Part shown: one piece after another, positions 1 to 4,962 of the stretch | Layout of the letters: each line of letters starts with the position of its first letter | Numbering within the stretch: the first letter of the stretch is position 1 | Assembly: GCA_013814015.1 (NCBI GenBank) | Contig: JACCQS010000014.1 | Coordinates: forward strand, 1 to 6,593 | Source of the DNA: Geodermatophilaceae bacterium | Lineage (GTDB): Bacteria > Actinomycetota > Actinomycetes > Mycobacteriales > Geodermatophilaceae | DNA length: 6,593 nucleotides | Reading direction: 5' to 3' | Made by a program: the position numbers and the translations under genes | Notes under the pieces: model-generated | Databases searched by the model: none | The model's input: only the letters and a program-made list of their open reading frames with translations | What the model was told of the DNA's origin: nothing

Positions 1-1
1 C

Positions 2-169
2 ATGGGCTGCGGCGATGCCTGCCCGATCTTTCCGGGGAAGAGGTACGAGGAGTGGGTGCTCGAGGACCCGGCCGGGCTTGGCATCGAAGCGGTGCGACCG
101 GTGCGCGACGAGATCGAACGACGGATACGGGCCCTGCTGGCCGAGCTGCAGGTTCCAGTCCGGCAATAA
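2..169 (+). CDS. arsC: Arsenate reductase (LMW-PTP-like ArsC), 3' end only
   Basis: The last 55 codons of a gene entering from the left edge, ending in TAA at 167-169. The product would reduce arsenate to arsenite in the cytosol for efflux. The visible tail has a Gly-Cys-Gly-Asp-Ala-Cys-Pro motif followed by FPGKRYEEW and EDPAG, then a helical end with VRDEI. This is the signature of the C-terminal half of actinobacterial arsenate reductases of the low-molecular-weight phosphatase fold. The two cysteines, four positions apart, are candidates for the redox pair of the reduction cycle. The catalytic CxxxxxR loop lies outside the window. The ATG at 2-4 is an internal methionine of the family motif and not the start. 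Whether it belongs to an ars operon cannot be seen; the next gene is unrelated. Family assignment is fairly sure, while the thiol partner (mycothiol or thioredoxin) is not determined. Confidence 0.85.
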   Translation: MGCGDACPIFPGKRYEEWVLEDPAGLGIEAVRPVRDEIERRIRALLAELQVPVRQ

Positions 170-189
170 CCAACGCGCAGATCTGACGA

Positions 190-212
190 CTTGGGGACAT
201 TCCGGCCCCAGG
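190..212 (+). terminator. Weak hairpin after arsC, possible terminator
   Basis: Seven pairs (one G-T wobble) form between 190-196 and 206-212 around a 9-nt loop, 20 nt past the arsC stop. No T-tract follows, so a terminator role is only a guess from position. It lies upstream of the proposed promoter of the next gene. Confidence 0.2.
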
Positions 213-237
213 TTCGGATCCGCGCTGCGTACCGGCT

Positions 238-249
238 TAACGTGCTGGT
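238..249 (+). promoter_or_regulatory. Candidate -10 box for a leaderless GH15 transcript
   Basis: TAACGT at 238-243 fits the actinobacterial TANNNT -10 consensus. Exactly 6 nt separate it from the GTG at 250, so the transcript would begin at or next to the start codon. No Shine-Dalgarno precedes that GTG, and the first three bases of the box are an in-frame TAA, which rules out an earlier start. No convincing -35 hexamer is visible. The same geometry recurs before the PAC2 and metH genes. Confidence 0.45.
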
Positions 250-2052
250 GTGGCCGTACCAGACCGATCCGGCGGCCAACAGCCGGCGATTGCCGACTAC
301 GGCTTTCTGTCGGACTGTCATTCGGCGGTGCTGGTGGACCGATCCGGATCAGTCGACTGGTGGTGCCTGCCGCGCTTCGACTCGCCGTCGGTCTTCGGCC
401 GGCTACTCGATCCTGACGCCGGACACTGGACACTGTCCCCGGTCGAGGACTTCGACTGCCGGCGGAACTATCTCGGCGACACGCTGGTGCTAGCGACCGA
501 ATTCCGTACCGCCGCCGGATCGGTCAGCGTGACCGACGCATTGCTGTTGGAGCCCGGAGCGCGTGCCCACGACATCGGCCTGCGCAGCCCGCACGTGCTG
601 CTCCGCCGGGTAGAAGGGCTGCAGGGAACCGTTCGAATGCGCATGGATCTCTCACCGCGGATGGAGTACGGCCGCACCGAGCCACATCTTCGAGTGATCT
701 CCGGAGGAGCCGAGGCAGTAGGAGGCCCGGTGACTCTGACCCTGGACACCGAACTGGACCTGCACATCGAGGACGGGGCAATTCTCGGCGAATTCGAGAT
801 CGCGTCGGGCCAGGTCGCCGAGCTGCGGCTGTCCTACACGCCCAGTTTCGGTCAGCGTCCCGAACTGGCGGGGAGCCCGTCCGTGGAAGACACCGTGCAG
901 GGGTGGACGAGCTGGACGGCCCAGCACACCGGCTACGACGGCGACTATCCCGAACAGGTCCGGCGTAGTTCACTTGTCCTGCAGGGACTGACCTTCGGCC
1001 CCTCGGGCGCGGTTCTGGCCGCAGCGACGACGTCCTTGCCCGAGACCTTGGGCGGAGCGGACAACTTCGACTACCGCTACGCGTGGTTACGCGATCTCAG
1101 CCTCACGATCCGATCGCTGTGGTTGGCGGCCTGCCCCGGCGAGCCAGGCCGGTTGTTCGCATGGCTGGCCGGCAGCGCCGGGCATGTGCGTGAGGAACTG
1201 GTGCAGATCATGTACGGCGTCGAAGGCGAACGGGACCTGACCGAACATGTCCTGGAGCATCTGAGCGGCTATCGCGGAAGTACGCCGGTACGGGTCGGCA
1301 ACGCGGCCTGGGAGCAGGATCAGCTGGACGTCTTCGGTGAGGTGCTCGACGCGGCACACCTACTGCGGGATCAGCTCGGCGAGTTCGAGGCTCCGACCCA
1401 ACAGTTGCTCGTGGCTCTGGCCAACAGAGCCGCGAGTACGTGGGAACAACCCGATGCCGGCATGTGGGAGGCCAGGGACCAGCAACGCCACTACACCTCC
1501 TCGAAGGTTATGTGCTGGGTGGCTCTGGACCGGGCCGTCGACCTTGCCCCCCGCCTCGGGGACCAGGCGGATCCGGCTGCGTGGGCGAAGGCCCGCGAGG
1601 ACGTCCGAGCGGCCATCCTCGACCAGGCGTGGAGCGAGCAGGCCGGCGCGTACACGGGAGCCTTCGGATCCGATGACCTCGACGCATCGGTGCTGGTGCT
1701 GCCGTTGGTCGGCTTCCTGGCCGCGGACGACGAACGAATGCGCGCCACCATCGAGGCTGTCGAGCGTGCGCTGGGCGAGGGAGGGCTGGTACGCCGTTGG
1801 CCCAGTGACCGCAGCGGTTTCCTGATCTGTACCTACTGGCTGGTCGAATGCCTGGTGCTGGCCGGCGAGCCGGTCCGCGCCCGGTCCTGGTTCCGCAGCG
1901 CCACCGAGCACGCGAACGACCTCGGTCTGCTCTCCGAGGAGGCAGACGTTCGAACCGGGGAGATGTTGGGTAACTACCCCCAGGCGTTCTCCCATGTCGG
2001 GCTGATCAATGCGGCCTGGCGCCTGGGCCAACCTCCGACCGACTCCGCATGA
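250..2052 (+). CDS. Glycoside hydrolase family 15 protein (glucoamylase/trehalase type)
   Basis: A 600-residue inverting alpha-glucosidase that would release glucose from trehalose or from the non-reducing ends of alpha-glucans. There is no signal peptide, so it is probably cytosolic. The N-terminal domain opens with IADYGFLSDCHS and SVDWWCLPRFDSPSVFG, typical of the bacterial GH15 beta-sandwich. The (alpha/alpha)6 catalytic barrel carries NFDYRYAWLRD (residues 272-282), GYRGSTPVRVGNAA (340-353), MWEARD (405-410, with Glu407 the likely general acid), HYTSSKVMCW, FLICTYWLVE, and LLSEEAD (560-566, with Glu563 the likely base), closing with GNYPQAFSHVGLINAAW. The start is GTG 250 because an in-frame stop lies at 238 and homology begins about residue 13. 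A rare TTA leucine codon occurs at 1087 within the conserved WLRD motif. Characterised mycobacterial relatives act as trehalases; glucoamylase or other alpha-glucan activity is equally possible here. The SDR gene 35 bp downstream is probably cotranscribed. Confidence 0.93.
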   Translation: MAVPDRSGGQQPAIADYGFLSDCHSAVLVDRSGSVDWWCLPRFDSPSVFGRLLDPDAGHWTLSPVEDFDCRRNYLGDTLVLATEFRTAAGSVSVTDALLLEPGARAHDIGLRSPHVLLRRVEGLQGTVRMRMDLSPRMEYGRTEPHLRVISGGAEAVGGPVTLTLDTELDLHIEDGAILGEFEIASGQVAELRLSYTPSFGQRPELAGSPSVEDTVQGWTSWTAQHTGYDGDYPEQVRRSSLVLQGLTFGPSGAVLAAATTSLPETLGGADNFDYRYAWLRDLSLTIRSLWLAACPGEPGRLFAWLAGSAGHVREELVQIMYGVEGERDLTEHVLEHLSGYRGSTPVRVGNAAWEQDQLDVFGEVLDAAHLLRDQLGEFEAPTQQLLVALANRAASTWEQPDAGMWEARDQQRHYTSSKVMCWVALDRAVDLAPRLGDQADPAAWAKAREDVRAAILDQAWSEQAGAYTGAFGSDDLDASVLVLPLVGFLAADDERMRATIEAVERALGEGGLVRRWPSDRSGFLICTYWLVECLVLAGEPVRARSWFRSATEHANDLGLLSEEADVRTGEMLGNYPQAFSHVGLINAAWRLGQPPTDSA

Positions 2053-2075
2053 TCCCCGCACCGGACGACGAGAAG

Positions 2076-2081
2076 AAGGAG
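2076..2081 (+). promoter_or_regulatory. Strong Shine-Dalgarno deciding the SDR start
   Basis: AAGGAG inside a purine-rich run lies 6 nt before ATG 2088. This favours 2088 over the upstream in-frame ATG at 2049, which overlaps the GH15 stop as ATGA. It is the clearest Shine-Dalgarno in the window, fitting a downstream cistron rather than a leaderless first gene. Confidence 0.8.
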
Positions 2082-2087
2082 AAGCGC

Positions 2088-2870
2088 ATGGCAGACAAAC
2101 GCCTCGACGGCAAGACCGCACTCATCACCGGATCGGACTCCGGGATCGGTCAGGCGAGCGCTGTGGAGTTCGCGAAGGAGGGCGCAGACATCGTCGTGAG
2201 CTACTACAGCGATGCAGACGGCGCCGATCAGACCCGTAGGTCGGTCGAAGCGGAGGGCCGGCGAGCTCTCGTTGTCCAGTGCGATGTGAGCGAGGAGAGC
2301 CAGGTCGAGGCCATGTTCGACCAGGCCGTGCAGACCTTCGGCACGCTGGACATCCTGATGAACAACGCCGGCGTGGACGCCTCAGGTACGAAGGTCGCCG
2401 AGCTTTCCACCGAGACCTGGGACAAGGCGATTCGCACCAACGTCTACGGCTACTTCTTCTGCTGCCGCCGCTTCGCCCAGATCCGTACGGCCGCAGGCGG
2501 CGAGGGTAAGATCATCAACGTCACATCGGTCCATGAGGACGTTCCGAATGCTGGCGGCGCGGACTACGACTGTTCCAAAGGCGCCATCCGGATGCTCACC
2601 CGGACTCTCGCTCTCGAGTTGGCCCCGCTCAAGGTGAACGTCAACGGACTGGCCCCCGGAATGGTGCTGACCCCCTTCAATCAGGCGGCCATCGACGACC
2701 CGAAGGTTCTCGAGGAGCAGGTGCAGAGCATTCCGTGGAAGCGCGCTGCGCAGCCCAGCGAGATCGCTCGACTGGCTGTCTTCCTCGCCTCGCCCGATGC
2801 CGACTACGTCACCGGCACGACCTACGTGATGGACGGCGGCTTGATGCGCAATCTCGGCCAAGGCGCGTGA
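2088..2870 (+). CDS. SDR family oxidoreductase, glucose 1-dehydrogenase-like
   Basis: A 260-residue classical short-chain dehydrogenase, the usual length. The Rossmann nucleotide-binding motif TGSDSGIG is at residues 14-21 and NNAG at 92-95. The catalytic tetrad is readable as Asn118, Ser147, Tyr160 and Lys164 (YDCSK). The C-terminal YVTGTTYVMDGG is standard for the family. The segment TSVHED just after the catalytic Ser resembles Bacillus-type glucose 1-dehydrogenases, which oxidise beta-D-glucose to gluconolactone with NAD(P)+. After the second strand this protein has Tyr-Tyr-Ser, where those enzymes commonly have Tyr-Arg-Ser, so NADP preference cannot be assumed. It lies 35 bp behind a GH15 glucosidase on the same strand, which supports glucose as substrate: released glucose could be oxidised directly. 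Starting at ATG 2049 would add 13 charged residues without homology. Family is near certain; substrate is inference. Another polyol or ketone substrate remains possible. Confidence 0.93.
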   Translation: MADKRLDGKTALITGSDSGIGQASAVEFAKEGADIVVSYYSDADGADQTRRSVEAEGRRALVVQCDVSEESQVEAMFDQAVQTFGTLDILMNNAGVDASGTKVAELSTETWDKAIRTNVYGYFFCCRRFAQIRTAAGGEGKIINVTSVHEDVPNAGGADYDCSKGAIRMLTRTLALELAPLKVNVNGLAPGMVLTPFNQAAIDDPKVLEEQVQSIPWKRAAQPSEIARLAVFLASPDADYVTGTTYVMDGGLMRNLGQGA

Positions 2871-2871
2871 G

Positions 2872-2899
2872 CTCCGAACTGGGCTACCACCGGTCGGAG
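2872..2899. terminator. Hairpin between convergent genes, possible bidirectional terminator
   Basis: Starting 2 nt after the SDR stop, CTCCG (2872-2876) and ACTGG (2878-2882), separated by one bulged A, pair with CCGGT (2890-2894) and CGGAG (2895-2899) around a 7-nt loop. That gives 10 pairs with one G-T wobble on this strand. Neither side has a T-tract, but such hairpins are common at actinobacterial convergent gene ends. The loop contains the TAG stop (2886-2884) of the minus-strand gene, so the hairpin overlaps the last codons of that gene. Confidence 0.5.
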
Positions 2900-3384
2900 G
2901 GCCACGGCGCTCCGGCATAGCGCTCGACCACCGGACCGACGGTCAGCGAAGCCCAGCCAAGCACTCCCGGGCCGATTTCGAGCTTCCGCGCGGCTCCGAG
3001 CCGGGCAAACGGGTCATCAAGCAGGGCCAGGATCTCCTCGGGTCGGTCGGCCCGCGCGACGGTGATGGCGCCCGCGAGATGCACCGGGTCGGCCGTCAAC
3101 AGGCTGATCGCGGCCAGCCGCCCATCGGCCAAGACCGCTCGGCGGGCCTGGATCGCCATCGGGTCGTCCGCGATCGGTCGGGTCTCCATCGGCAACACGA
3201 CCCAGGAGATGCAGCAGGCCGGGCCACCCGCAGCGAGTAGCCGATCGTCTACCCGCAGTGCCTGCGGATGCGGACGGTCCGAGCTGAACCAAGCGCACAA
3301 CCAACCCGCCTCACGGTCGGCTTCGGTGGCCGACGCCCGCAGGTCACCGGTTGCCTCGGGAAGGAGCGCCAGCCAGCCGCTCAC
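2884..3384 (-). CDS. YCII-like domain protein, function unknown
   Basis: A 166-residue protein starting at GTG 3384, which overlaps the redoxin stop as GTGA, so translation is probably coupled. Roughly residues 58-150 look like a YCII-type dimeric alpha/beta barrel: a strand (CISWVVLP), a helix (PMAIQARRAVLADGRL), a strand (HLAGAITVARA), then RPEEILALLDDPFARLG and the closing strand KLEIGPGVLGW. The pattern of small residues, Glu-Glu, and Asp-Asp-Pro-Phe followed by Gly is characteristic of YCII proteins. The first 55 residues, with a Trp/Cys-rich stretch near 28-33, match nothing I recognise. No signal peptide or membrane segment is evident. I do not see the His-Asp pair proposed as active site in YciI. 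The gene is last in the PAC2-redoxin operon and converges on the SDR gene with only 13 bp between their stops. The gene is probably real, the domain call moderate, and the function unknown. Confidence 0.6.
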   Translation of the reverse strand: MSGWLALLPEATGDLRASATEADREAGWLCAWFSSDRPHPQALRVDDRLLAAGGPACCISWVVLPMETRPIADDPMAIQARRAVLADGRLAAISLLTADPVHLAGAITVARADRPEEILALLDDPFARLGAARKLEIGPGVLGWASLTVGPVVERYAGAPWPSDRW

Positions 3385-3890
3385 CGTGCGGGAGGCTCCC
3401 AGTCGGCGTGCAACCCTCGAGTCAGATTCCGGAAGTCGCGACGAAGTTCGTCCATGGTCGGGCGACCCCAGAACCAGTAGCCGTTGTAGGACGCCGCAAC
3501 CGTCAGGTCGGGGGCTAGCACGAGGCAGGTCGGGGTGTACGGGTCATGCACCGTGTCGGTCGTCTCCCGCAGGCCGAAGTCATCGACGTAGCGTCGCTCC
3601 GTGTCGGACAAAAAGGTCCAGCGTGCGTCGAGTCCGGCCCGGAACGCGGCCTGCACCTGCGCCGGGTCCACGCTGACGCTGACGAACCGGGCGTAGGCGA
3701 CCTCGGCGTCGTCCTGCAAATCAACCAGGCGGCGGAAGAACTGCCGCTCTTTCGGGCAAAACCAGCCGCGGTAGAAGTGCAGGAGCATCGGGTCACCGCC
3801 GGCGAGGTCGCTCAGCCGACGTTGGTTACCCGCCTGATCGGGCAGTTCCATGTCCGGGACCCGGCCGCCGGGCATGAGCGCGTCGATCAT
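3381..3890 (-). CDS. Redoxin / AhpC-TSA-like protein with degenerate active site
   Basis: A 169-residue thioredoxin-fold protein, the normal size for a peroxiredoxin-like protein. Features in order are PGGRVPDMELPDQAGNQRRLSDL at the N-terminus, LLHFYRGWFCPKERQFF (36-52) with the candidate reactive Cys45, FVSVSVDP (69-76), the FLSD segment (93-96), and PTCLVLAPDLTVAASYNGYW (120-139) with a second Cys at 122. Peroxiredoxin-like relatives usually read RG-x-WCP-x-C here; in this protein the second Cys is replaced (CPKE) and the usual PxxxT/SxxC spacing is not obvious. It may be a one-Cys peroxidase, pair Cys45 with Cys122, or not be a peroxidase. It starts 7 nt after the PAC2 stop without a visible Shine-Dalgarno, so it probably depends on translational coupling. 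The open frame extends upstream to 4229, but only as an out-of-frame shadow of PAC2. Cytosolic; thiol redox or peroxide detoxification is inferred from the fold. Confidence 0.85.
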   Translation of the reverse strand: MIDALMPGGRVPDMELPDQAGNQRRLSDLAGGDPMLLHFYRGWFCPKERQFFRRLVDLQDDAEVAYARFVSVSVDPAQVQAAFRAGLDARWTFLSDTERRYVDDFGLRETTDTVHDPYTPTCLVLAPDLTVAASYNGYWFWGRPTMDELRRDFRNLTRGLHADWEPPAR

Positions 3891-3897
3891 TTCAGGG

Positions 3898-4746
3898 TCA
3901 GCTTTGGCGGCCGCGGCGGCGCAGGTAACGCTCGAAGTCCTTCGCGATGGCATCGCCGCTGGCTTGGGACAGGTCGATCTGGCTGGCCTTCTCCTCCAGC
4001 GCTCGGACGTACTCGACCACCTCGTCGTCCTCGCTGGCCATCTCGCTGACCGTACGGACCCATTCCTCGCCCTGCTCGGGCAATGCCCCGAGCGGCACGC
4101 CGACCTCCAGGACCTCCTCGACCCGTTGTAGCAGCGCGACAGTGGCTTTGGGGGCCGGCGGCTGGGATACGTAGTGCGGCACCGCAGCCCAGAACGAAAC
4201 GGCCGGTAGGCCCGCCTGCACGCAGGCATTCTGGAACACCCCGACGATCCCGGTCGGTCCTTCGTACCGGGAGGTCTCCAGGCCCCAGCGGGTCGCGGAC
4301 TCGGAGTCGTACGAGGTCCCCGTCACCGGCACGGGCAGAGTGTGGGGGGTGTCGGCCAGCAGCGCGCCGAGCGTCACAACGGTGCTCACCTCGAGTTCGG
4401 TGCACAGCTCGATGAGCTCCTCGCAGAAACCCCGCCACCGCATGTTCGGCTCGATCCCACGCAACAGGACGATGTCGCGGGCCGACCCTGCCGGCCGGGC
4501 GACGGAGATACGTGTCGTCGGCCACTCGATCCGACGGCTGACCCCGTCCACATGGGTGACCGTGGGTCGGTTGACCTGGAAGTCGTAGTAGTCGTCAGGG
4601 TCCAACGCGGCCAGCGGAGTGGCGTCCCAGATCAGTTCCAGATGTTCGACGGCTCCGGTAGCGGCGTCTCCGGCATCGTTCCAGCCCTCGAAGGCCGCGA
4701 CGACCACCGGGTCGGTGAGCGCGGGAAGGGAGTCGAAGACCGTCAC
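3898..4746 (-). CDS. PAC2 family protein (proteasome assembly chaperone 2-like)
   Basis: A 282-residue protein of the PAC2 family, named after the eukaryotic proteasome assembly chaperone; the role of bacterial members is not established. The N-terminal AAFEGWNDAGDAATGAVEHL (residues 18-37), the DPDDYYDFQVNRPTV block (49-63), the IVLLRGIEPNMRW strand-turn (about 92-104), VVTLGALLADTPHT, and AVPHYVSQPPAPKATVALL are family hallmarks. The C-terminal 60 residues are acidic and helical and end in a basic ERYLRRRGRQ tail. No signal peptide is present. Start is GTG 4746 with no Shine-Dalgarno but a TAGGCT box 6 nt upstream. It heads the minus-strand operon with the redoxin and YCII-like genes and diverges from metH. 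In M. tuberculosis the PAC2 gene Rv2125 also lies next to metH (Rv2124c), so the pairing looks conserved in actinobacteria. Family is confident; a proteasome link is inference only. Confidence 0.92.
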   Translation of the reverse strand: MTVFDSLPALTDPVVVAAFEGWNDAGDAATGAVEHLELIWDATPLAALDPDDYYDFQVNRPTVTHVDGVSRRIEWPTTRISVARPAGSARDIVLLRGIEPNMRWRGFCEELIELCTELEVSTVVTLGALLADTPHTLPVPVTGTSYDSESATRWGLETSRYEGPTGIVGVFQNACVQAGLPAVSFWAAVPHYVSQPPAPKATVALLQRVEEVLEVGVPLGALPEQGEEWVRTVSEMASEDDEVVEYVRALEEKASQIDLSQASGDAIAKDFERYLRRRGRQS

Positions 4747-4758
4747 CAGCCAAGCCTA
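4747..4758 (-). promoter_or_regulatory. Candidate -10 box for a leaderless PAC2 operon transcript
   Basis: On the minus strand TAGGCT (4758-4753) is followed by 6 nt and then GTG at 4746. This fits a TANNNT -10 element placing the transcription start at the GTG. No Shine-Dalgarno is present. The expected -35 zone falls within the first 73-bp repeat and shows no good hexamer. Confidence 0.5.
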
Positions 4759-4763
4759 CGTCC

Positions 4764-4836
4764 GAGCCGCCAGGCTCGTCGGATTGAGTGCGGTCCGCCG
4801 CGGCCCGTCGGACAGGTCCCGCCGCCTTAGCTGTGG
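4764..4836. repeat. 73-bp intergenic direct repeat, copy 1
   Basis: This copy matches 4843-4915 at 72 of 73 positions; the only difference is C at 4826 against A at 4905. It begins with the inverted repeat GAGCC-GCCA-GGCTC and ends in TTAGCTGTGG. Further inside, GTCCG and CGGAC can pair, and GGACAGGTCC is nearly palindromic. It starts 5 bp beyond the PAC2 -10 box. No reading frame here resembles a protein, and no tRNA or known riboswitch pattern is seen. It lies upstream of both proposed transcription starts, so it is probably a DNA-level element or a separately transcribed unit. Confidence 0.9.
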
Positions 4837-4842
4837 AAGAGG

Positions 4843-4915
4843 GAGCCGCCAGGCTCGTCGGATTGAGTGCGGTCCGCCGCGGCCCGTCGGACAGGTCCCG
4901 CCGCATTAGCTGTGG
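4843..4915. repeat. 73-bp intergenic direct repeat, copy 2
   Basis: Second copy in the same orientation, separated from the first by only 6 bp, giving a 79-bp period. The 6-bp spacer is unlike the bases flanking either outer side, so the 73-bp unit has sharp ends. It ends 35 bp before the metH -10 box. Near identity points to a recent duplication, or to two copies of a dispersed element. Confidence 0.9.
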
Positions 4916-4950
4916 TGTAGTCGCCCCACCTCCCACTCGCTGGGGCTCGG

Positions 4951-4962
4951 TAGCCTGGTCCG
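4951..4962 (+). promoter_or_regulatory. Candidate -10 box for a leaderless metH transcript
   Basis: TAGCCT at 4951-4956 lies exactly 6 nt before GTG 4963, and no Shine-Dalgarno is present. This mirrors the PAC2 promoter on the opposite strand. A short GGCT/AGCC inverted repeat (4944-4947 and 4952-4955) overlaps the box. No good -35 is visible. A leaderless start would leave no room for a cobalamin or SAM riboswitch in a 5' leader. Confidence 0.5.

Noticed and set aside
2049..2087. ATGA-overlap start for the SDR gene
   Set aside because: The AAGGAG 6 nt before ATG 2088 and the usual SDR N-terminus favour 2088; the extra 13 residues are charged and non-homologous.
1360..2121. 253-residue open frame on the minus strand opposite the GH15 gene
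   Set aside because: It is antisense to a clear GH15 gene with conserved motifs, has low-complexity Arg/Gly/Pro-rich composition and no recognisable domain. Such shadows are normal in GC-rich DNA.
2382..2918. 178-residue minus-strand open frame opposite the SDR gene
   Set aside because: The SDR frame carries all catalytic motifs here; the antisense product shows no family features.
3891..4229. Upstream extension of the redoxin reading frame
   Set aside because: It overlaps the PAC2 gene out of frame and is Arg/Ser-rich. Redoxin homology begins at the ATG at 3890, just after the PAC2 stop.
4764..4915. Repeats as tRNA genes or a CRISPR array
   Set aside because: The unit length is near that of a tRNA, but there is no T-loop, anticodon arm or acceptor pairing. 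For CRISPR, the repeats are too long, only two, and the spacer is 6 bp.
4747..4962. Cobalamin riboswitch or other leader upstream of metH
   Set aside because: No B12-box-like motif or matching fold was seen, and the -10 box next to the GTG leaves no leader.
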